A stretch of DNA of 64,000 nucleotides, taken from positions 1 through 64,000 of the forward strand of contig JAATFV010000178.1 in the NCBI GenBank assembly GCA_015655015.1, read 5' to 3'. The translations under genes were made by a program, and so were the position numbers. The notes under the pieces were generated by a model. That model ran no database searches and was not told the origin of the DNA. It saw nothing but the letters and a program-made list of their open reading frames with translations. This document shows, in pieces, positions 17,153 through 26,683 of the stretch; position 1 is the first letter of the stretch; each line of letters begins with the position of its first letter. Origin of the DNA: Chitinophagales bacterium (lineage in GTDB: Bacteria; Bacteroidota; Bacteroidia; Chitinophagales; Chitinophagaceae).

Positions 17153-18319
17153 ATGAAAAAAATATTTCTCGGATGGTTATCGGCAGCCATACCTTTCCTG
17201 TCCTTCGGCCAGTCTGCCAATAATTTTTCCATCACCGGCTCCGTAAAAGTTCCCGGCGTACAACAGGTATACCTCACGTACTACAATAGTGGTAAAATGA
17301 TCACCGACAGTGTCGGTGTCGTCAACGATCACTATACCCTTAACGGTCACCTGGAAATTGGTGCGGTGGCTATGCTCACTTCTGCCGTAAAGGGATCGAT
17401 CCCCGCCAGGACAAATACCCTGTCCATTTATATCAGCCCGATGGATGCGCTGACGATCATCCATACCGGATCATTCTCCCATGCCGAAGTCAAAGGCTCC
17501 GCCGCCAACAAGGAATATGAGAAGCTGATACAGATGGACAGGCCGTACGGTCAAAAGAAAAAAGTCCTGCTGGCCGCCATCAGCGATGCCGTAAAAGCGA
17601 ATGACACCGCAAAGAGCCGCAGCCTGCAGGCAGCGCTCGGGAAGATCGGCCGCGACGAAAAGGACGGGGTCTTCGGGAAATATATGCACGACAATCCTAA
17701 CTCCCCCTTGCTGGTCTTTGTATTTAATAAATACATCGGCGACCTGCGGTCCCTGAAGCCCGAAGATGTGCCGGCCGCAAGATCTTTTTTCGCCCTGCTG
17801 CCCGACTCCATCCGCAACAAAGCCAATGCGAAAGCCTTTGCGCAGCAATTGGACAATATGGTTACCTTTGAGCAGGGAGTAGCGGTCGGCAAACAAGCGC
17901 CGGACTTCACACAGAACGATACGGCAGGGAATCCCGTCTCCCTCTCCTCCTTCCGCGGTAAATATGTGCTGCTCGATTTCTGGGCCAGCTGGTGCGGACC
18001 TTGCCGGCAGGAGAATCCCGCTGTAGTAGCAGCCTATCATAAGTACCATGATAAGGGGTTTGAGATCCTGGGCGTATCGCTGGATCAAAAAGAAAAGCCC
18101 TGGAAAGACGCTATCTACCAGGATCACCTCACGTGGACTCATGTATCCGACCTCAAATACTGGGACAACGCCCTGGTAAAGGTCTATGGCGTCCGGGGGG
18201 TACCACAAAATTTTCTGATCGACCCCAGCGGCAAGATCGTCGCCCGCGGATTAAGAGGGGAGGACCTGGATAGAACATTGGGAGCTACGCTGGGACAGGC
18301 GGGTGCTACCGGGAAATAG
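17153..18319 (+). CDS. TlpA-family thioredoxin-like protein 3 with DUF4369-like N-terminus
   Basis: 388 residues. The signal peptide ends at SFGQ (about 20), followed by a beta-rich DUF4369-like domain (FSITGSVKVPGVQQVYLTYYNSGK, about 24-120), a helical middle region, and a thioredoxin-like domain from about 250 with WCGPC (Cys281, Cys284) and VPQNFLIDP. This is the common Bacteroidota architecture for periplasmic disulfide reductases found beside SusCD genes. It is the last of the three tandem thioredoxin genes, 26 bp after TlpA 2. Confidence 0.93.
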   Translation: MKKIFLGWLSAAIPFLSFGQSANNFSITGSVKVPGVQQVYLTYYNSGKMITDSVGVVNDHYTLNGHLEIGAVAMLTSAVKGSIPARTNTLSIYISPMDALTIIHTGSFSHAEVKGSAANKEYEKLIQMDRPYGQKKKVLLAAISDAVKANDTAKSRSLQAALGKIGRDEKDGVFGKYMHDNPNSPLLVFVFNKYIGDLRSLKPEDVPAARSFFALLPDSIRNKANAKAFAQQLDNMVTFEQGVAVGKQAPDFTQNDTAGNPVSLSSFRGKYVLLDFWASWCGPCRQENPAVVAAYHKYHDKGFEILGVSLDQKEKPWKDAIYQDHLTWTHVSDLKYWDNALVKVYGVRGVPQNFLIDPSGKIVARGLRGEDLDRTLGATLGQAGATGK

Positions 18320-18437
18320 GGGTGTTTGGCTATGCTATTTTTTTATTAATGCTTGTCAGGCAACATTTTCAATGCTGTGTATATCTATATTTAGTATCCC
18401 TGCACAGAGGGGCTTAAAGCATTAATAATTAATTAAC

Positions 18438-19292
18438 ATGAATACTAAGTATACCTTTCTCCTGGTTAGCCTTTTCTTTTTTTCAATGAGCTGCAGAAAG
18501 GCAATGCCCCCGGCTCCGGCGGGCGTTGCGCAGAATCCTACTTCCTATGAGCTGATCTCGGAGGTCTGGTCCGGGCCGGTTACGAATGGTCAATCTTACC
18601 TGTTCGCCTATGACAGCACTCATTTACTTACCAGCTACAAACGCATTCAATGGGGACAGGGAGGTTATAATATTACCGACAGCGGGAATTTTCCTTTACC
18701 CGGATTCGCCGATACTTCTTATTTCCACGTTGAGTACAGCAATGGCCGGGTATCGGGACTGTATTCCGTTGATGGTGGCGCCAGAGGTTATGCTGCCTAT
18801 GAATACGACAGCGCGGGCAGGCTTGTTAAAGTGATCAGCCAGCCGGGGGATTATATTTACTTATACAGCTATAATGACAAAGGCCAGGTGACGGACAGGA
18901 AGGAAATGAATACGACCGCCATTAATTTCCATTATACCTATGTTTATGATAATAACGGCAACCTGGTAAAGGAAGTGGATTCGACCTTGTACACGAATCC
19001 CCCGCTGATATATATGACCGAATATTCGGACTACGATAGTAAGGTCAATCCCCTCCGGGCGCTCAACGGGTATGGTATAAGTTCCGGTGCGGATGTTAAT
19101 TTTGGATCGGGAGCCTCTGTTTCCCCGAACAACGCCGGGACTTCCCGCTATTCCACCAATACCAACGGCGGTCCGGATTTCGGTCCGCCTTCAACGGCGT
19201 CATACAATTATCAGTATAACGACGAAGGGCTTCCCGTACAAATCCAGTCTGGTCCATGGATCATCACACTTCAATATAAAAAGTACCAATGA
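18438..19292 (+). CDS. Lipoprotein of unknown function with YD-like repeats
   Basis: 284 residues. The lipobox SMSCRKA (Cys about 19) indicates an exported lipoprotein. The body contains several tyrosine-aspartate elements (YEYDSAGRLVKVISQPGDYIY, YVYDNNGNLVKEVDS, YNYQYNDEGLPVQIQ), a beta-sheet pattern reminiscent of RHS/YD repeats and of DUF4595-type proteins. The function is not recognised. It lies 118 bp after TlpA 3 and may be an extension of block A or an independent gene. Confidence 0.75.
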   Translation: MNTKYTFLLVSLFFFSMSCRKAMPPAPAGVAQNPTSYELISEVWSGPVTNGQSYLFAYDSTHLLTSYKRIQWGQGGYNITDSGNFPLPGFADTSYFHVEYSNGRVSGLYSVDGGARGYAAYEYDSAGRLVKVISQPGDYIYLYSYNDKGQVTDRKEMNTTAINFHYTYVYDNNGNLVKEVDSTLYTNPPLIYMTEYSDYDSKVNPLRALNGYGISSGADVNFGSGASVSPNNAGTSRYSTNTNGGPDFGPPSTASYNYQYNDEGLPVQIQSGPWIITLQYKKYQ

Positions 19293-19321
19293 CTTTCACG
19301 CCGGAGGATTAAGACATTGAA

Positions 19322-19409
19322 GGAGCAGCGCAATCAATCGATAGGAACAGCGCATTCAATCGATAGGAGCAGCGCATTCAATTGATAGGGGCAGCGCATT
19401 CATTATAAA
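19322..19409. repeat. Four 22-bp tandem repeats upstream of the amidase
   Basis: Units start at 19322, 19344, 19366 and 19388, each opening GGRGCAGCGCA (GGAACAGCGCA in unit 2) and continuing WTCAATCGATA in the better units. Units 1 and 2 contain ATCGAT. The last unit is the most diverged. The array ends 5 bp before a -7 promoter box of the amidase gene. Confidence 0.85.
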
Positions 19410-19413
19410 GGGC

Positions 19414-19421
19414 TATTTTTG
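19414..19421 (+). promoter_or_regulatory. Candidate -7 box of the amidase gene
   Basis: TATTTTTG matches TAnnTTTG and lies 17 bp before the amidase ATG. There is no TTTG at the -33 position; that place is occupied by the last unit of the 22-bp array. Confidence 0.4.
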
Positions 19422-19438
19422 ATTTTTAAAAGCAAATT

Positions 19439-20251
19439 ATGATGCGCCCTCTCTCTTTTACTTTCATCCTCTTCCTCCTGTCAGGATGCTCGGTCAACCC
19501 CTATAAGACCACTAATAAAGTATATAGGAAGCAGGCCAGAGCGTACGCCCATGTTATCAGCCAGGCCCCTCTGACCACCGGGGCTGACTCGGTTCCGGCA
19601 GCGCCTTACTGGGTGGGTACCGTTAATTTCAACCTGCGCAAACCGAATTTTGTCATCATCCACCATACCGCTCAGAACAGCTGTCCCCAGACATTGCAAA
19701 CCTTTACCGTAACCCCTACCCAGGTCAGCGCCCATTACGTGATCTGTAAAGATGGCACCGTGCATCATATGCTGAATGACTACTTAAGGGCCTGGCAGGC
19801 CGGTGTCAGCAAATGGGGAAATATAACGGACGTCAATTCCATCTCGGTCGGGATTGAGCTGGACAATAATGGATTTGAACCATTTCCCGATCTCCAGATC
19901 AATAGTCTCCTGCATTTGCTGGCCCGGCTAAAGGCTGCCTATAATATACCTGCAGCCAACTTCATTGCGCATGGCGATATAGCGCCTACCCGCAGGAACG
20001 ATCCCAATTCAAGGTTCCCCTGGAAAGAGCTGGCGGATAAAGGGTTCGGCTTGTGGTATACAGATACTACCGGTATATCCGTTCCTGACGGCTTTAGCAG
20101 CCTGACGGCCCTTCGGCTGATCGGATATGATATAAGGGACAGCAGCGCTGCAGCCCAGGCTTTCAAACGTCATTTTGAACAGGATACCATCCGTAGCTGG
20201 GGAAAGCCGGAGGAAAAGATCCTCTATTCACTATACCGGGAGTATGAGTAG
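19439..20251 (+). CDS. N-acetylmuramoyl-L-alanine amidase, AmpD/PGRP type lipoprotein
   Basis: 270 residues with a lipobox (LLSGCSVN, Cys17). The Amidase_2 fold is marked by FVIIHHTA (zinc ligand His75 or His76), AHYVICKDGTVHHML, SVGIELDNNG and AHGDIAPTRRNDPN, where His178 and Asp188 keep the ten-residue spacing of the AmpD zinc ligands. It should cleave the amide bond between muramic acid and the stem peptide, probably on anhydro-muropeptides in the periplasm. It sits alone between blocks A and B behind the 22-bp array. Confidence 0.92.
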   Translation: MMRPLSFTFILFLLSGCSVNPYKTTNKVYRKQARAYAHVISQAPLTTGADSVPAAPYWVGTVNFNLRKPNFVIIHHTAQNSCPQTLQTFTVTPTQVSAHYVICKDGTVHHMLNDYLRAWQAGVSKWGNITDVNSISVGIELDNNGFEPFPDLQINSLLHLLARLKAAYNIPAANFIAHGDIAPTRRNDPNSRFPWKELADKGFGLWYTDTTGISVPDGFSSLTALRLIGYDIRDSSAAAQAFKRHFEQDTIRSWGKPEEKILYSLYREYE

Positions 20252-20281
20252 TAAGATCCGAAGGAATGAAGCAGCGAATGA

Positions 20282-20755
20282 TCAGCGAAATAATCCCTGG
20301 AATATTTTTTTCAGGCTTGGCTGTCTTCTATGTTGATGAAGAGTATCATACGAAGTGTAAGTCTGGCCATCCTTCATGCCCGGATCGAAAAGAACGACAA
20401 TATCCGTTCTTCCATGAGAGGCATTGACAAATTCGTTCTGTTTGGCGATGGTATTCGTTCTCTTATTTTGTACGATCAGCAGAAAAGTATCGCTTTGAAG
20501 ATTCTCCAGCTTAAATTTAAATCGTCCCCGGGAATCGGTTTCAGTTTGAGCCTGGATGGGACTGCTGATCCTTACAACAGCATCTACCGGTTTCGTAAAA
20601 TCCCTATCGACAGAGACTACCCCTGATATTTCCGTTGCCTTGTTGCTTTTAAACTGATTGTAGAGAGTAATGGAAAAGGTTATTACAGCAGCAACGCTTG
20701 CAAAGATAACCTTACCCTTGCTAAAAAAGTCAGTCAATGTCGCTTTGGTGATCAT
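20282..20755 (-). CDS. Single-pass membrane protein with carboxypeptidase-regulatory-like domain
   Basis: 157 residues: one N-terminal transmembrane helix (about 15-34, VIFASVAAVITFSITLY), then a beta-sandwich-like domain (ISGVVSVDRDFTKPVDAVVRISS, TETDSRGRFKFKLEN, SDTFLLIVQNKRTN) resembling CarboxypepD_reg/transthyretin-like folds, and a polar basic tail. The function is not recognised. It is convergent with the amidase gene and divergent from the block B sigma gene. Confidence 0.65.
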   Translation of the reverse strand: MITKATLTDFFSKGKVIFASVAAVITFSITLYNQFKSNKATEISGVVSVDRDFTKPVDAVVRISSPIQAQTETDSRGRFKFKLENLQSDTFLLIVQNKRTNTIAKQNEFVNASHGRTDIVVLFDPGMKDGQTYTSYDTLHQHRRQPSLKKIFQGLFR

Positions 20756-20870
20756 ACTACATGTCTACAGGAGTGAAAAAGATCATCACGTTATCCGCAA
20801 ATTTCCCGCATACCTCCATCCCTGACAATACCTAGTCCTAACTATTTTACCTCCATTAAACAAACTATGG

Positions 20871-20878
20871 TAAATTTG
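20871..20878 (+). promoter_or_regulatory. Candidate -7 box upstream of the second FecI-type sigma gene
   Basis: TAAATTTG fits TAnnTTTG and lies 37 bp before the TTG start of the sigma gene. A TTTT at 20845-20848 could serve as a weak -33 element at 22 bp spacing. Confidence 0.4.
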
Positions 20879-20914
20879 TCGTTTGGTAATAGAAAGTAGT
20901 AATAGAAAGCCCAT

Positions 20915-21514
20915 TTGTTGACGGAATACGCATATAGTGAAGACAATGCCCTCTTTTTGCAGATTGCGGGCGGAGATGAAGCATCCTACACCCAGGTATT
21001 TCACCTGTACACGCCCCGTTTACTACCCTTCATTTATAAAATTACCAGGGATGAGCACCTCGCCAGGGAGATGCTCCAGGAGACCTTCCTGCGACTCTGG
21101 ATCAAAAGGGAGGACCTGCTTAAAGTGGAACGGCCCGGGTCCTGGCTCTTCCGGATCGCTGCCAATATCTGCCTTACCTACCTCCGCACACAGGCTACTC
21201 ATCACCGCCTGCAAAACAAGGTAGAGGAAAAGCAGGCCGCCAATAAATATAGTTCGGCCGTGGAAGTGTTGGAAAGCAAGGAAATGGACCGGCTTATTCA
21301 AAAGGCGGTAGCCGCCCTGCCGGCCCGGCGGCAGGAGATCTATCGGCTCAGCCGCGAACAGGGCCTCAGCCACCAGCAAATTGCCGATCAGCTGGACCTT
21401 TCCCTTTCTACCGTAAAAAACCAGCTGGGGTTCTCGATAAAGTTTATCCAGGAATACCTGCATAATGCAACCGGTCTTTCCCTGGCCATCCTGTCCGCCT
21501 TATTCCTGCGCTGA
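20915..21514 (+). CDS. ECF sigma factor, FecI-like (block B)
   Basis: 199-residue sigma-70 family protein with region 2 (VFHLYTPRLLPFIYKITRDEHLAREMLQETFLRLWIKR) and region 4 (LPARRQEIYRLSREQGLSHQQIADQLDLSLSTVKNQL). The start is a TTG; an in-frame stop lies four codons upstream and no ATG precedes the conserved SEDNALFLQIAGGDE, so TTG at 20915 or the next codon is required. The hydrophobic C-terminal tail (GLSLAILSALFL) is common in this Bacteroidota subgroup. It should pair with the FecR downstream. Confidence 0.93.
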   Translation: MLTEYAYSEDNALFLQIAGGDEASYTQVFHLYTPRLLPFIYKITRDEHLAREMLQETFLRLWIKREDLLKVERPGSWLFRIAANICLTYLRTQATHHRLQNKVEEKQAANKYSSAVEVLESKEMDRLIQKAVAALPARRQEIYRLSREQGLSHQQIADQLDLSLSTVKNQLGFSIKFIQEYLHNATGLSLAILSALFLR

Positions 21515-21640
21515 AAAAATATTTTGGAACCGGATGGTACTATTCGTCTTTTCGATCATCTTATCCTCGTTAAAGAGTAAAAAATAATGTTTAATTAACA
21601 ACAAGCCGGCGACAGGAGAACAAACGAAAAACTGCTGATA

Positions 21641-22840
21641 ATGACCAGGGAAACCAAAGAACGCATTCAGTTTTTATTGATCCAGTACCTGGACGGAAAG
21701 GCTACTCCCGATGAGCTGGAGCGTCTGTCGGAATATTTGACCGCCGCCCCTGAAGAAGAGGTCTGGATGGAGCTGATGGAGGAGCTGATGACTACGGAAT
21801 CGGCCCTTTCGGGGTATGATCCGGCAGCCTGGTTGCCGTTTGTCGAAGAATTGAAAAGGAAAAATGCCGGGGAAGGCCCTTCACGGGGTATTGCTGTTCA
21901 CCGGGTGCACTTTCTCAAACGTTCCCGCTGGTGGGCCGCCGCCGCTCTCTTGTTTCTGATCGGCGGGTTCTGGTTGTGGACGAGAGTTAACTCACCGTCT
22001 TCGCAGGAGCTCAGCAGGCAGGAGACTTCGCAGAAAGACTTGCTGCCGGGGGGGGACCGGGCCATATTGACGCTGGCAGGAGGCAAACAGATCATTCTCG
22101 ACAGTGCCGCCGATGGACTATTGACGGAACAAGGGAATGCCCGGGTCCAAAAATTGGCCAATGGCCAGCTGGCCTATCAACGCATACATGAAAAATCAAC
22201 AGAGGTCCTCTTCAACACCTTATCCACTCCAAGAGGAGGCCAGTATCAATTGACACTCCCCGATGGGAGCCGGGTCTGGCTGAATGCAGCTTCCTCTGTT
22301 ACCTATCCGACTGCTTTCACCGGCAAAGAGCGCACCGTAAAAATTACGGGAGAGGCCTATTTTGAGGTGGTCCATAATGACCACCAGCCTTTCCGGGTAC
22401 AAGCCGGCGACCAGCTGATCGAAGACATCGGCACGGCTTTCAATGTCAATGCCTATTCCGATGAGCCGGGAGTGCGAACGACCCTGGTAGCGGGCAAGGT
22501 AAAGGTCAGCAAAGGCGCTGTCGTCCGTTTACTCTCTCCGGGCCAGCAGGCGCAAAGCCATGGGGGAGACATCGGACTGATCCCACATGCCGATGTCGAA
22601 CAGGCCCTTGCCTGGAAAAATGGGGCATTTGCCTTCCGTGATGCGGATCTGCCTGCGGTCATGCGCCAATTGGCCCGCTGGTATGATATCGAGGTGGAAT
22701 ATGACGGCCCGGTTCCAACCGGCTCTTTTGACGGAGAGATCGGCCGCAGCCTGACACTCAAACAAGTCTTACAAGGCCTTGCCAATACACGTATTAACTA
22801 TACCATCATTAATAACCATAAAATTATCATCCGACCGTAA
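21641..22840 (+). CDS. FecR-family anti-sigma factor (block B)
   Basis: 399 residues laid out as in the block A protein: N-terminal sigma-binding region (LLIQYLDGKATPDELERL), transmembrane segment (WWAAAALLFLIGGFWLW, about 104-121), periplasmic FecR domain (YQLTLPDGSRVWLNAASSVTYP, GEAYFEVVHN, DIGTAFNVNAY) and C-terminal DUF4974-like region (LARWYDIEVEY). The motif DLLPGGDRAILTL matches the DLLPGGNKARLML stretch of the other FecR, showing the two are paralogous. Confidence 0.94.
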   Translation: MTRETKERIQFLLIQYLDGKATPDELERLSEYLTAAPEEEVWMELMEELMTTESALSGYDPAAWLPFVEELKRKNAGEGPSRGIAVHRVHFLKRSRWWAAAALLFLIGGFWLWTRVNSPSSQELSRQETSQKDLLPGGDRAILTLAGGKQIILDSAADGLLTEQGNARVQKLANGQLAYQRIHEKSTEVLFNTLSTPRGGQYQLTLPDGSRVWLNAASSVTYPTAFTGKERTVKITGEAYFEVVHNDHQPFRVQAGDQLIEDIGTAFNVNAYSDEPGVRTTLVAGKVKVSKGAVVRLLSPGQQAQSHGGDIGLIPHADVEQALAWKNGAFAFRDADLPAVMRQLARWYDIEVEYDGPVPTGSFDGEIGRSLTLKQVLQGLANTRINYTIINNHKIIIRP

Positions 22841-23029
22841 AAAAGGCCGCAAAGTAAAAAGGGCCGCAAAGCAAAAAGGGCAAAAGGCGAAAAAGGCCCC
22901 AAAAATAAAGCCAGCCCCAAAAAGATCAAAGAAGAAGAGCCTTCCTGTAAAATCGAGGGAAGAGAGAAAAAAGGGAAGAGAAAAAAATTGACTAAAGAGA
23001 AATACAGAAAAGAAAAATAGAAAAGACCG
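22841..23029. other. Purine-rich spacer with GGCCGCAAAG reiterations
   Basis: The plus strand is almost entirely A and G here, beginning with near-copies of GGCCGCAAAG. It encodes a lysine-rich 70-residue reading frame that overlaps the FecR gene out of frame and has no family signature, so it is treated as noncoding. With the hairpin that follows, it fills the 339-bp gap between fecR and susC. Confidence 0.6.
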
Positions 23030-23049
23030 CTCCTTCTTTACAGAAGGAG
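23030..23049. other. Perfect hairpin before the block B susC gene
   Basis: CTCCTTCT (23030-23037), loop TTAC, AGAAGGAG (23042-23049): an 8-bp perfect stem. There is no T run on either side, so intrinsic termination is doubtful; a leader structure or attenuation site between fecR and susC is possible. Confidence 0.5.
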
Positions 23050-23179
23050 TCCGAAAGAGATGACTTAAAATGAAAAACCGGGAGATAGATTGGACGTCCT
23101 TCCCCGGCTTTCGTTGAGGTCAATCAAGTAAACAAGTTCGTTACGACTGCTTATTATTTAACCCAAACAATGCAAAAGT

Positions 23180-26100
23180 ATGCAAATTAAGGCTCTTTGC
23201 AATCCCCCTTCGTATGTTTCCATGCGAGGAAAGGATTGCCTTACCAAAACACTGTTAGTCATGAAACTGACTGTTTTCCTCTTACTGGGCGTTCTATTAC
23301 AGGTCAGCGCCCGCACCCATGCACAGACGGTCACCTACACCGGGAAAGCCGTTCCGCTTACCACCGTATTTTCAGCTATTAAAGAACAGACCGGTTATTT
23401 GTTCTTTTACCGGAAGGAAGATCTTGCCGGCGCCGGCAAGGTGACCCTACAGCTCCGGAATGTCTCGCTGCAGGCGGCTTTGGAACAAACGCTGGAGGGA
23501 CAGCCGTTGAATTTCGCTATTCAGGGTAATACGGTCTTCATTACTCTAAAACCCCCGCCGCCCCCGGCCCAGGCGCCTTCCTCAACTGAATCCGCGCCCC
23601 CGGTCCAGGGCATCCGGGGTCGGGTCACAGACAGTCTCGGTACCCCCTTATCGGGCGCCTCCGTCACCATCAAGGGAAGAAAAGGAGGGACAACGACCGA
23701 CGCCAGAGGTGATTTTGAGCTAAAAGGCGTCGAAGGAGGAGTGACCCTGGTCCTTTCCTATACCGGCTATCTTAATAAGGAATATAAAGTGAATGACAAT
23801 ACTAATAAGATTTTTCTTGTTATGGCCAGGTCGAACAGCCCCCTGGATGAAGTGCAGGTGGTGGCTTATGGCACCAACACAAGGCGATACAGTGTGGGCT
23901 CCGTCTCTACCGTCACCTCGGAGGATATAGAGAAACAGCCGGTTTCCAACGTCCTGCTGGCATTGGAAGGGCGCGTGCCGGGACTGCTCATTACTCCCAG
24001 CAGCGGCGCACCTGGGGCTTCCGTGTCGACACAGATCAGGGGGCAAAATACCCTCACCAGTATCATTAATAACGGCAGCACCTATGATCAGCCCTTGTTT
24101 ATCGTGGATGGAGTGCCGTTTGCCCCTCAGAATGGGAATATCAGCACTTTCCTGAATACTTTCGGCGGGTCTAACGATTATGTCCCGAACAGCGGGATCA
24201 GTCCGCTCAATAACCTGAATCCCTCCGACATTGAAAGCATCAGTGTGCTGAAAGATGCAGACGCCACCTCCATTTATGGCTCCCAGGGAGCCAACGGTGT
24301 GATCGTGATCACAACCAAGAAAGGAAAAGCAGGCCCCACCGCTCTTCATCTGAAAGTAGGGACAGGCCCCAACAGGATCACCCGTAATCTGGGGATGATG
24401 AACACGGAGCAATATCTCCGGTTACGCCGCCAGGCTGTGCAAAATGACGGACTGACCTTGGATCCTTCCAACGACCAGGACATCAGAGACTTCCCGGATC
24501 TGCTGGTGTTCGACAGCACTAAATACACTGATTGGACAAAAAAATTCTTCGGAGGCGCTACCAATAGTACGGATGTCTATGGCAGCCTGTCGGGAGGAGC
24601 CCAGAATAATACTTTTATGGTTTCCGGTGGTTATACCCGGAATACCTATAATTTCCCCGGAAATTTTGCGGACAACCGGTGGTCCTTGCATACCGGATTA
24701 CATCATAATTCACAGGACCATCGCCTGACGATCGATTTCGGCAGCGATCTTTCCTATGACAGGAACAATTCTTCCGGTAGTTCTTCCCTGGGCCAGGCCC
24801 GGTTATTAGCCCCCAACGTGCCTGATCTTATCGATCCCGGAGGCAAGCTGGTGTGGGCTTATAAGGGTGTCGACCTCTCTCAGGACCAGCTATTGGGTGC
24901 TCTGAAGACCCCATACCTGATCCAATCGTATACATTGAATAATTCCATGCGTATCGGTTATCAGCTGGCCCGTGGGCTGACCTTCAGCACATCCCTGGGC
25001 TATAGCCTGGTATATGCCAAACAGTACTCCGCTAACCCCCTTGGAAGCCAGGCGCCGTCGCAATACCCCTATACCTCGGCCGATTTTGGCACAGCCGACT
25101 ATCAGACAATCAATATCGAACCGCAGATGGATTATAAAAGGAACATCGGAAAGGGTGTATTGACCGTCCTGGCAGGAGCCACGTATAAGCAGAATAAAAG
25201 CAGCAGCAATCAGCAAACTGGCACCGGATATACGGATGATGCCTTATTGGGAACGATCGGCGCCGCAGCCACCGTCACTGATCAGGATGCTTCTTCGATC
25301 TATAAATATGCCGGCGCTTTCGGAAGAATAGGATATGTGTATGACAAGGAATATATCCTCAGCCTGACCGGCAGAAGGGATGGCTCCAGCAATTTTGGTC
25401 CGGACCACCTGTTCGGTAATTTCGGATCGGTAGGTCTGGGCTGGATCTTTTCGGAGGAGCAGGCTTTCCAGAAGGCGCTGCCTTTCATCAGTTATGCCAA
25501 GATTGCCGGCAACTATGGTTCTACCGGCTCGGATGGCGTCGCCCCTTACCAATTCCAGCCATTCTGGAAATTAGCTAACTCATATAGCTATCCGCTGTTT
25601 CAGGGCATACGCGCTTATCAGCCGGCCAACCTGTCCAATCCCGACTACGGCTGGGCCAGTAAGACTGCGCTTAACCTGTCTCTTGACCTTGGCTTCTTCC
25701 ATGACCGGCTCCTGGTGAATGGCGGCTGGTATGTTGACCGCACAGGCAACCAGCTGACCAGCTATCCCTTAGCTTCCCAGGCCGGCTTTGGCTCCGTTGT
25801 GCAAAATTTCAATGCCGTGCTGCAGGATAAGGGATGGGAAGTGACCATCACTTCCTCTAATATCAAAACGAAGGATTTCAGATGGTCCACCACCTTCAAC
25901 ATATCCGCCAACCGCAATAAGCTGCTGAAATTCCCGAACCTGGATAGGAGTCCTTATACCTATATCTATGAAATAGGTAAATCGACCAACGTACAATACG
26001 GCTTTAAATTCAAGGATGTCAATGACACCACCGGCGCCTTCGAGTTTTATACAGGGAAAGGGGTAACTACTTATACTCCGACATATTCCAATGTAAAACA

Positions 26101-26644
26101 AGGAGGGGACCAGGTTGCTCTCGGTAACACTGAACCGAAGTATTTCGGCGGTCTGGGCAATACCTTCAGCTATAAAGGGTGGAGCCTGACCCTTTTCTTT
26201 CATTTTTCCGATGCTTTTGCAAAGAACTGGCTTTCCGGTGTATATAGCGGCTCGATACCGGGCAGCATGAGCAACCTGCCTGCTAAATTGGGCGGCTTCT
26301 GGCAGAAGCCGGGGGATAAGACTGTCCTGGAAAGGCTGACTACTAACTCTTACAACGCGAATGCCGATGGAATAAGAGCCCAGCAGTCGGCTTCGTATTT
26401 CTCCGGTTCTTCCGCTGCTTTCGGGAATGATTTCTACGTCAGGTTGAAGACCGTATCCCTGGCTTATAACCTGCCGGCTTCCGCTCTTAAAAAAGTAGGC
26501 GTTAAGAATTGCAGCATTTACGTGAATGCACAGAACCTGCTCACGTTCACGAATTACAAATTCGGTGATCCGGAAACACCAGGATCCTTCTACGGAGTTC
26601 CCATGCAACGCATTGTCACAGGGGGCCTATCCCTTGACTTTTGA
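23180..26644 (+). CDS. SusC/RagA-family TonB-dependent receptor with STN domain (block B)
   Basis: 1154 residues. The start at 23180 gives a 27-residue basic extension before the signal peptide (MKLTVFLLLGVLLQVSARTHAQ); such long leaders are frequent in Chitinophagaceae SusC proteins, though the ATG at 23261 is possible. Then follow the STN domain (LTTVFSAIKEQTGYLFFYRKED), a proline-rich linker, a carboxypeptidase-regulatory-like domain (about 155-235), the plug (NVLLALEGRVPGLLITPS, NPSDIESISVLKDADATSIYG) and the barrel ending TGGLSLDF. It signals to the block B FecR and imports an unknown substrate with its SusD. Confidence 0.96.
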   Translation: MQIKALCNPPSYVSMRGKDCLTKTLLVMKLTVFLLLGVLLQVSARTHAQTVTYTGKAVPLTTVFSAIKEQTGYLFFYRKEDLAGAGKVTLQLRNVSLQAALEQTLEGQPLNFAIQGNTVFITLKPPPPPAQAPSSTESAPPVQGIRGRVTDSLGTPLSGASVTIKGRKGGTTTDARGDFELKGVEGGVTLVLSYTGYLNKEYKVNDNTNKIFLVMARSNSPLDEVQVVAYGTNTRRYSVGSVSTVTSEDIEKQPVSNVLLALEGRVPGLLITPSSGAPGASVSTQIRGQNTLTSIINNGSTYDQPLFIVDGVPFAPQNGNISTFLNTFGGSNDYVPNSGISPLNNLNPSDIESISVLKDADATSIYGSQGANGVIVITTKKGKAGPTALHLKVGTGPNRITRNLGMMNTEQYLRLRRQAVQNDGLTLDPSNDQDIRDFPDLLVFDSTKYTDWTKKFFGGATNSTDVYGSLSGGAQNNTFMVSGGYTRNTYNFPGNFADNRWSLHTGLHHNSQDHRLTIDFGSDLSYDRNNSSGSSSLGQARLLAPNVPDLIDPGGKLVWAYKGVDLSQDQLLGALKTPYLIQSYTLNNSMRIGYQLARGLTFSTSLGYSLVYAKQYSANPLGSQAPSQYPYTSADFGTADYQTINIEPQMDYKRNIGKGVLTVLAGATYKQNKSSSNQQTGTGYTDDALLGTIGAAATVTDQDASSIYKYAGAFGRIGYVYDKEYILSLTGRRDGSSNFGPDHLFGNFGSVGLGWIFSEEQAFQKALPFISYAKIAGNYGSTGSDGVAPYQFQPFWKLANSYSYPLFQGIRAYQPANLSNPDYGWASKTALNLSLDLGFFHDRLLVNGGWYVDRTGNQLTSYPLASQAGFGSVVQNFNAVLQDKGWEVTITSSNIKTKDFRWSTTFNISANRNKLLKFPNLDRSPYTYIYEIGKSTNVQYGFKFKDVNDTTGAFEFYTGKGVTTYTPTYSNVKQGGDQVALGNTEPKYFGGLGNTFSYKGWSLTLFFHFSDAFAKNWLSGVYSGSIPGSMSNLPAKLGGFWQKPGDKTVLERLTTNSYNANADGIRAQQSASYFSGSSAAFGNDFYVRLKTVSLAYNLPASALKKVGVKNCSIYVNAQNLLTFTNYKFGDPETPGSFYGVPMQRIVTGGLSLDF

Positions 26645-26683
26645 TGCGGGGGTAAAAAAATTAATTGGTAAAAACTCATTATA

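Noticed and set aside
22779-22991. Lysine-rich 70-residue ORF after fecR
   Set aside because: It overlaps the fecR end out of frame and is low-complexity translation of a purine tract.
25769-26608. 279-residue minus-strand ORF opposite the block B susC gene
   Set aside because: Antisense shadow of the barrel-coding region.
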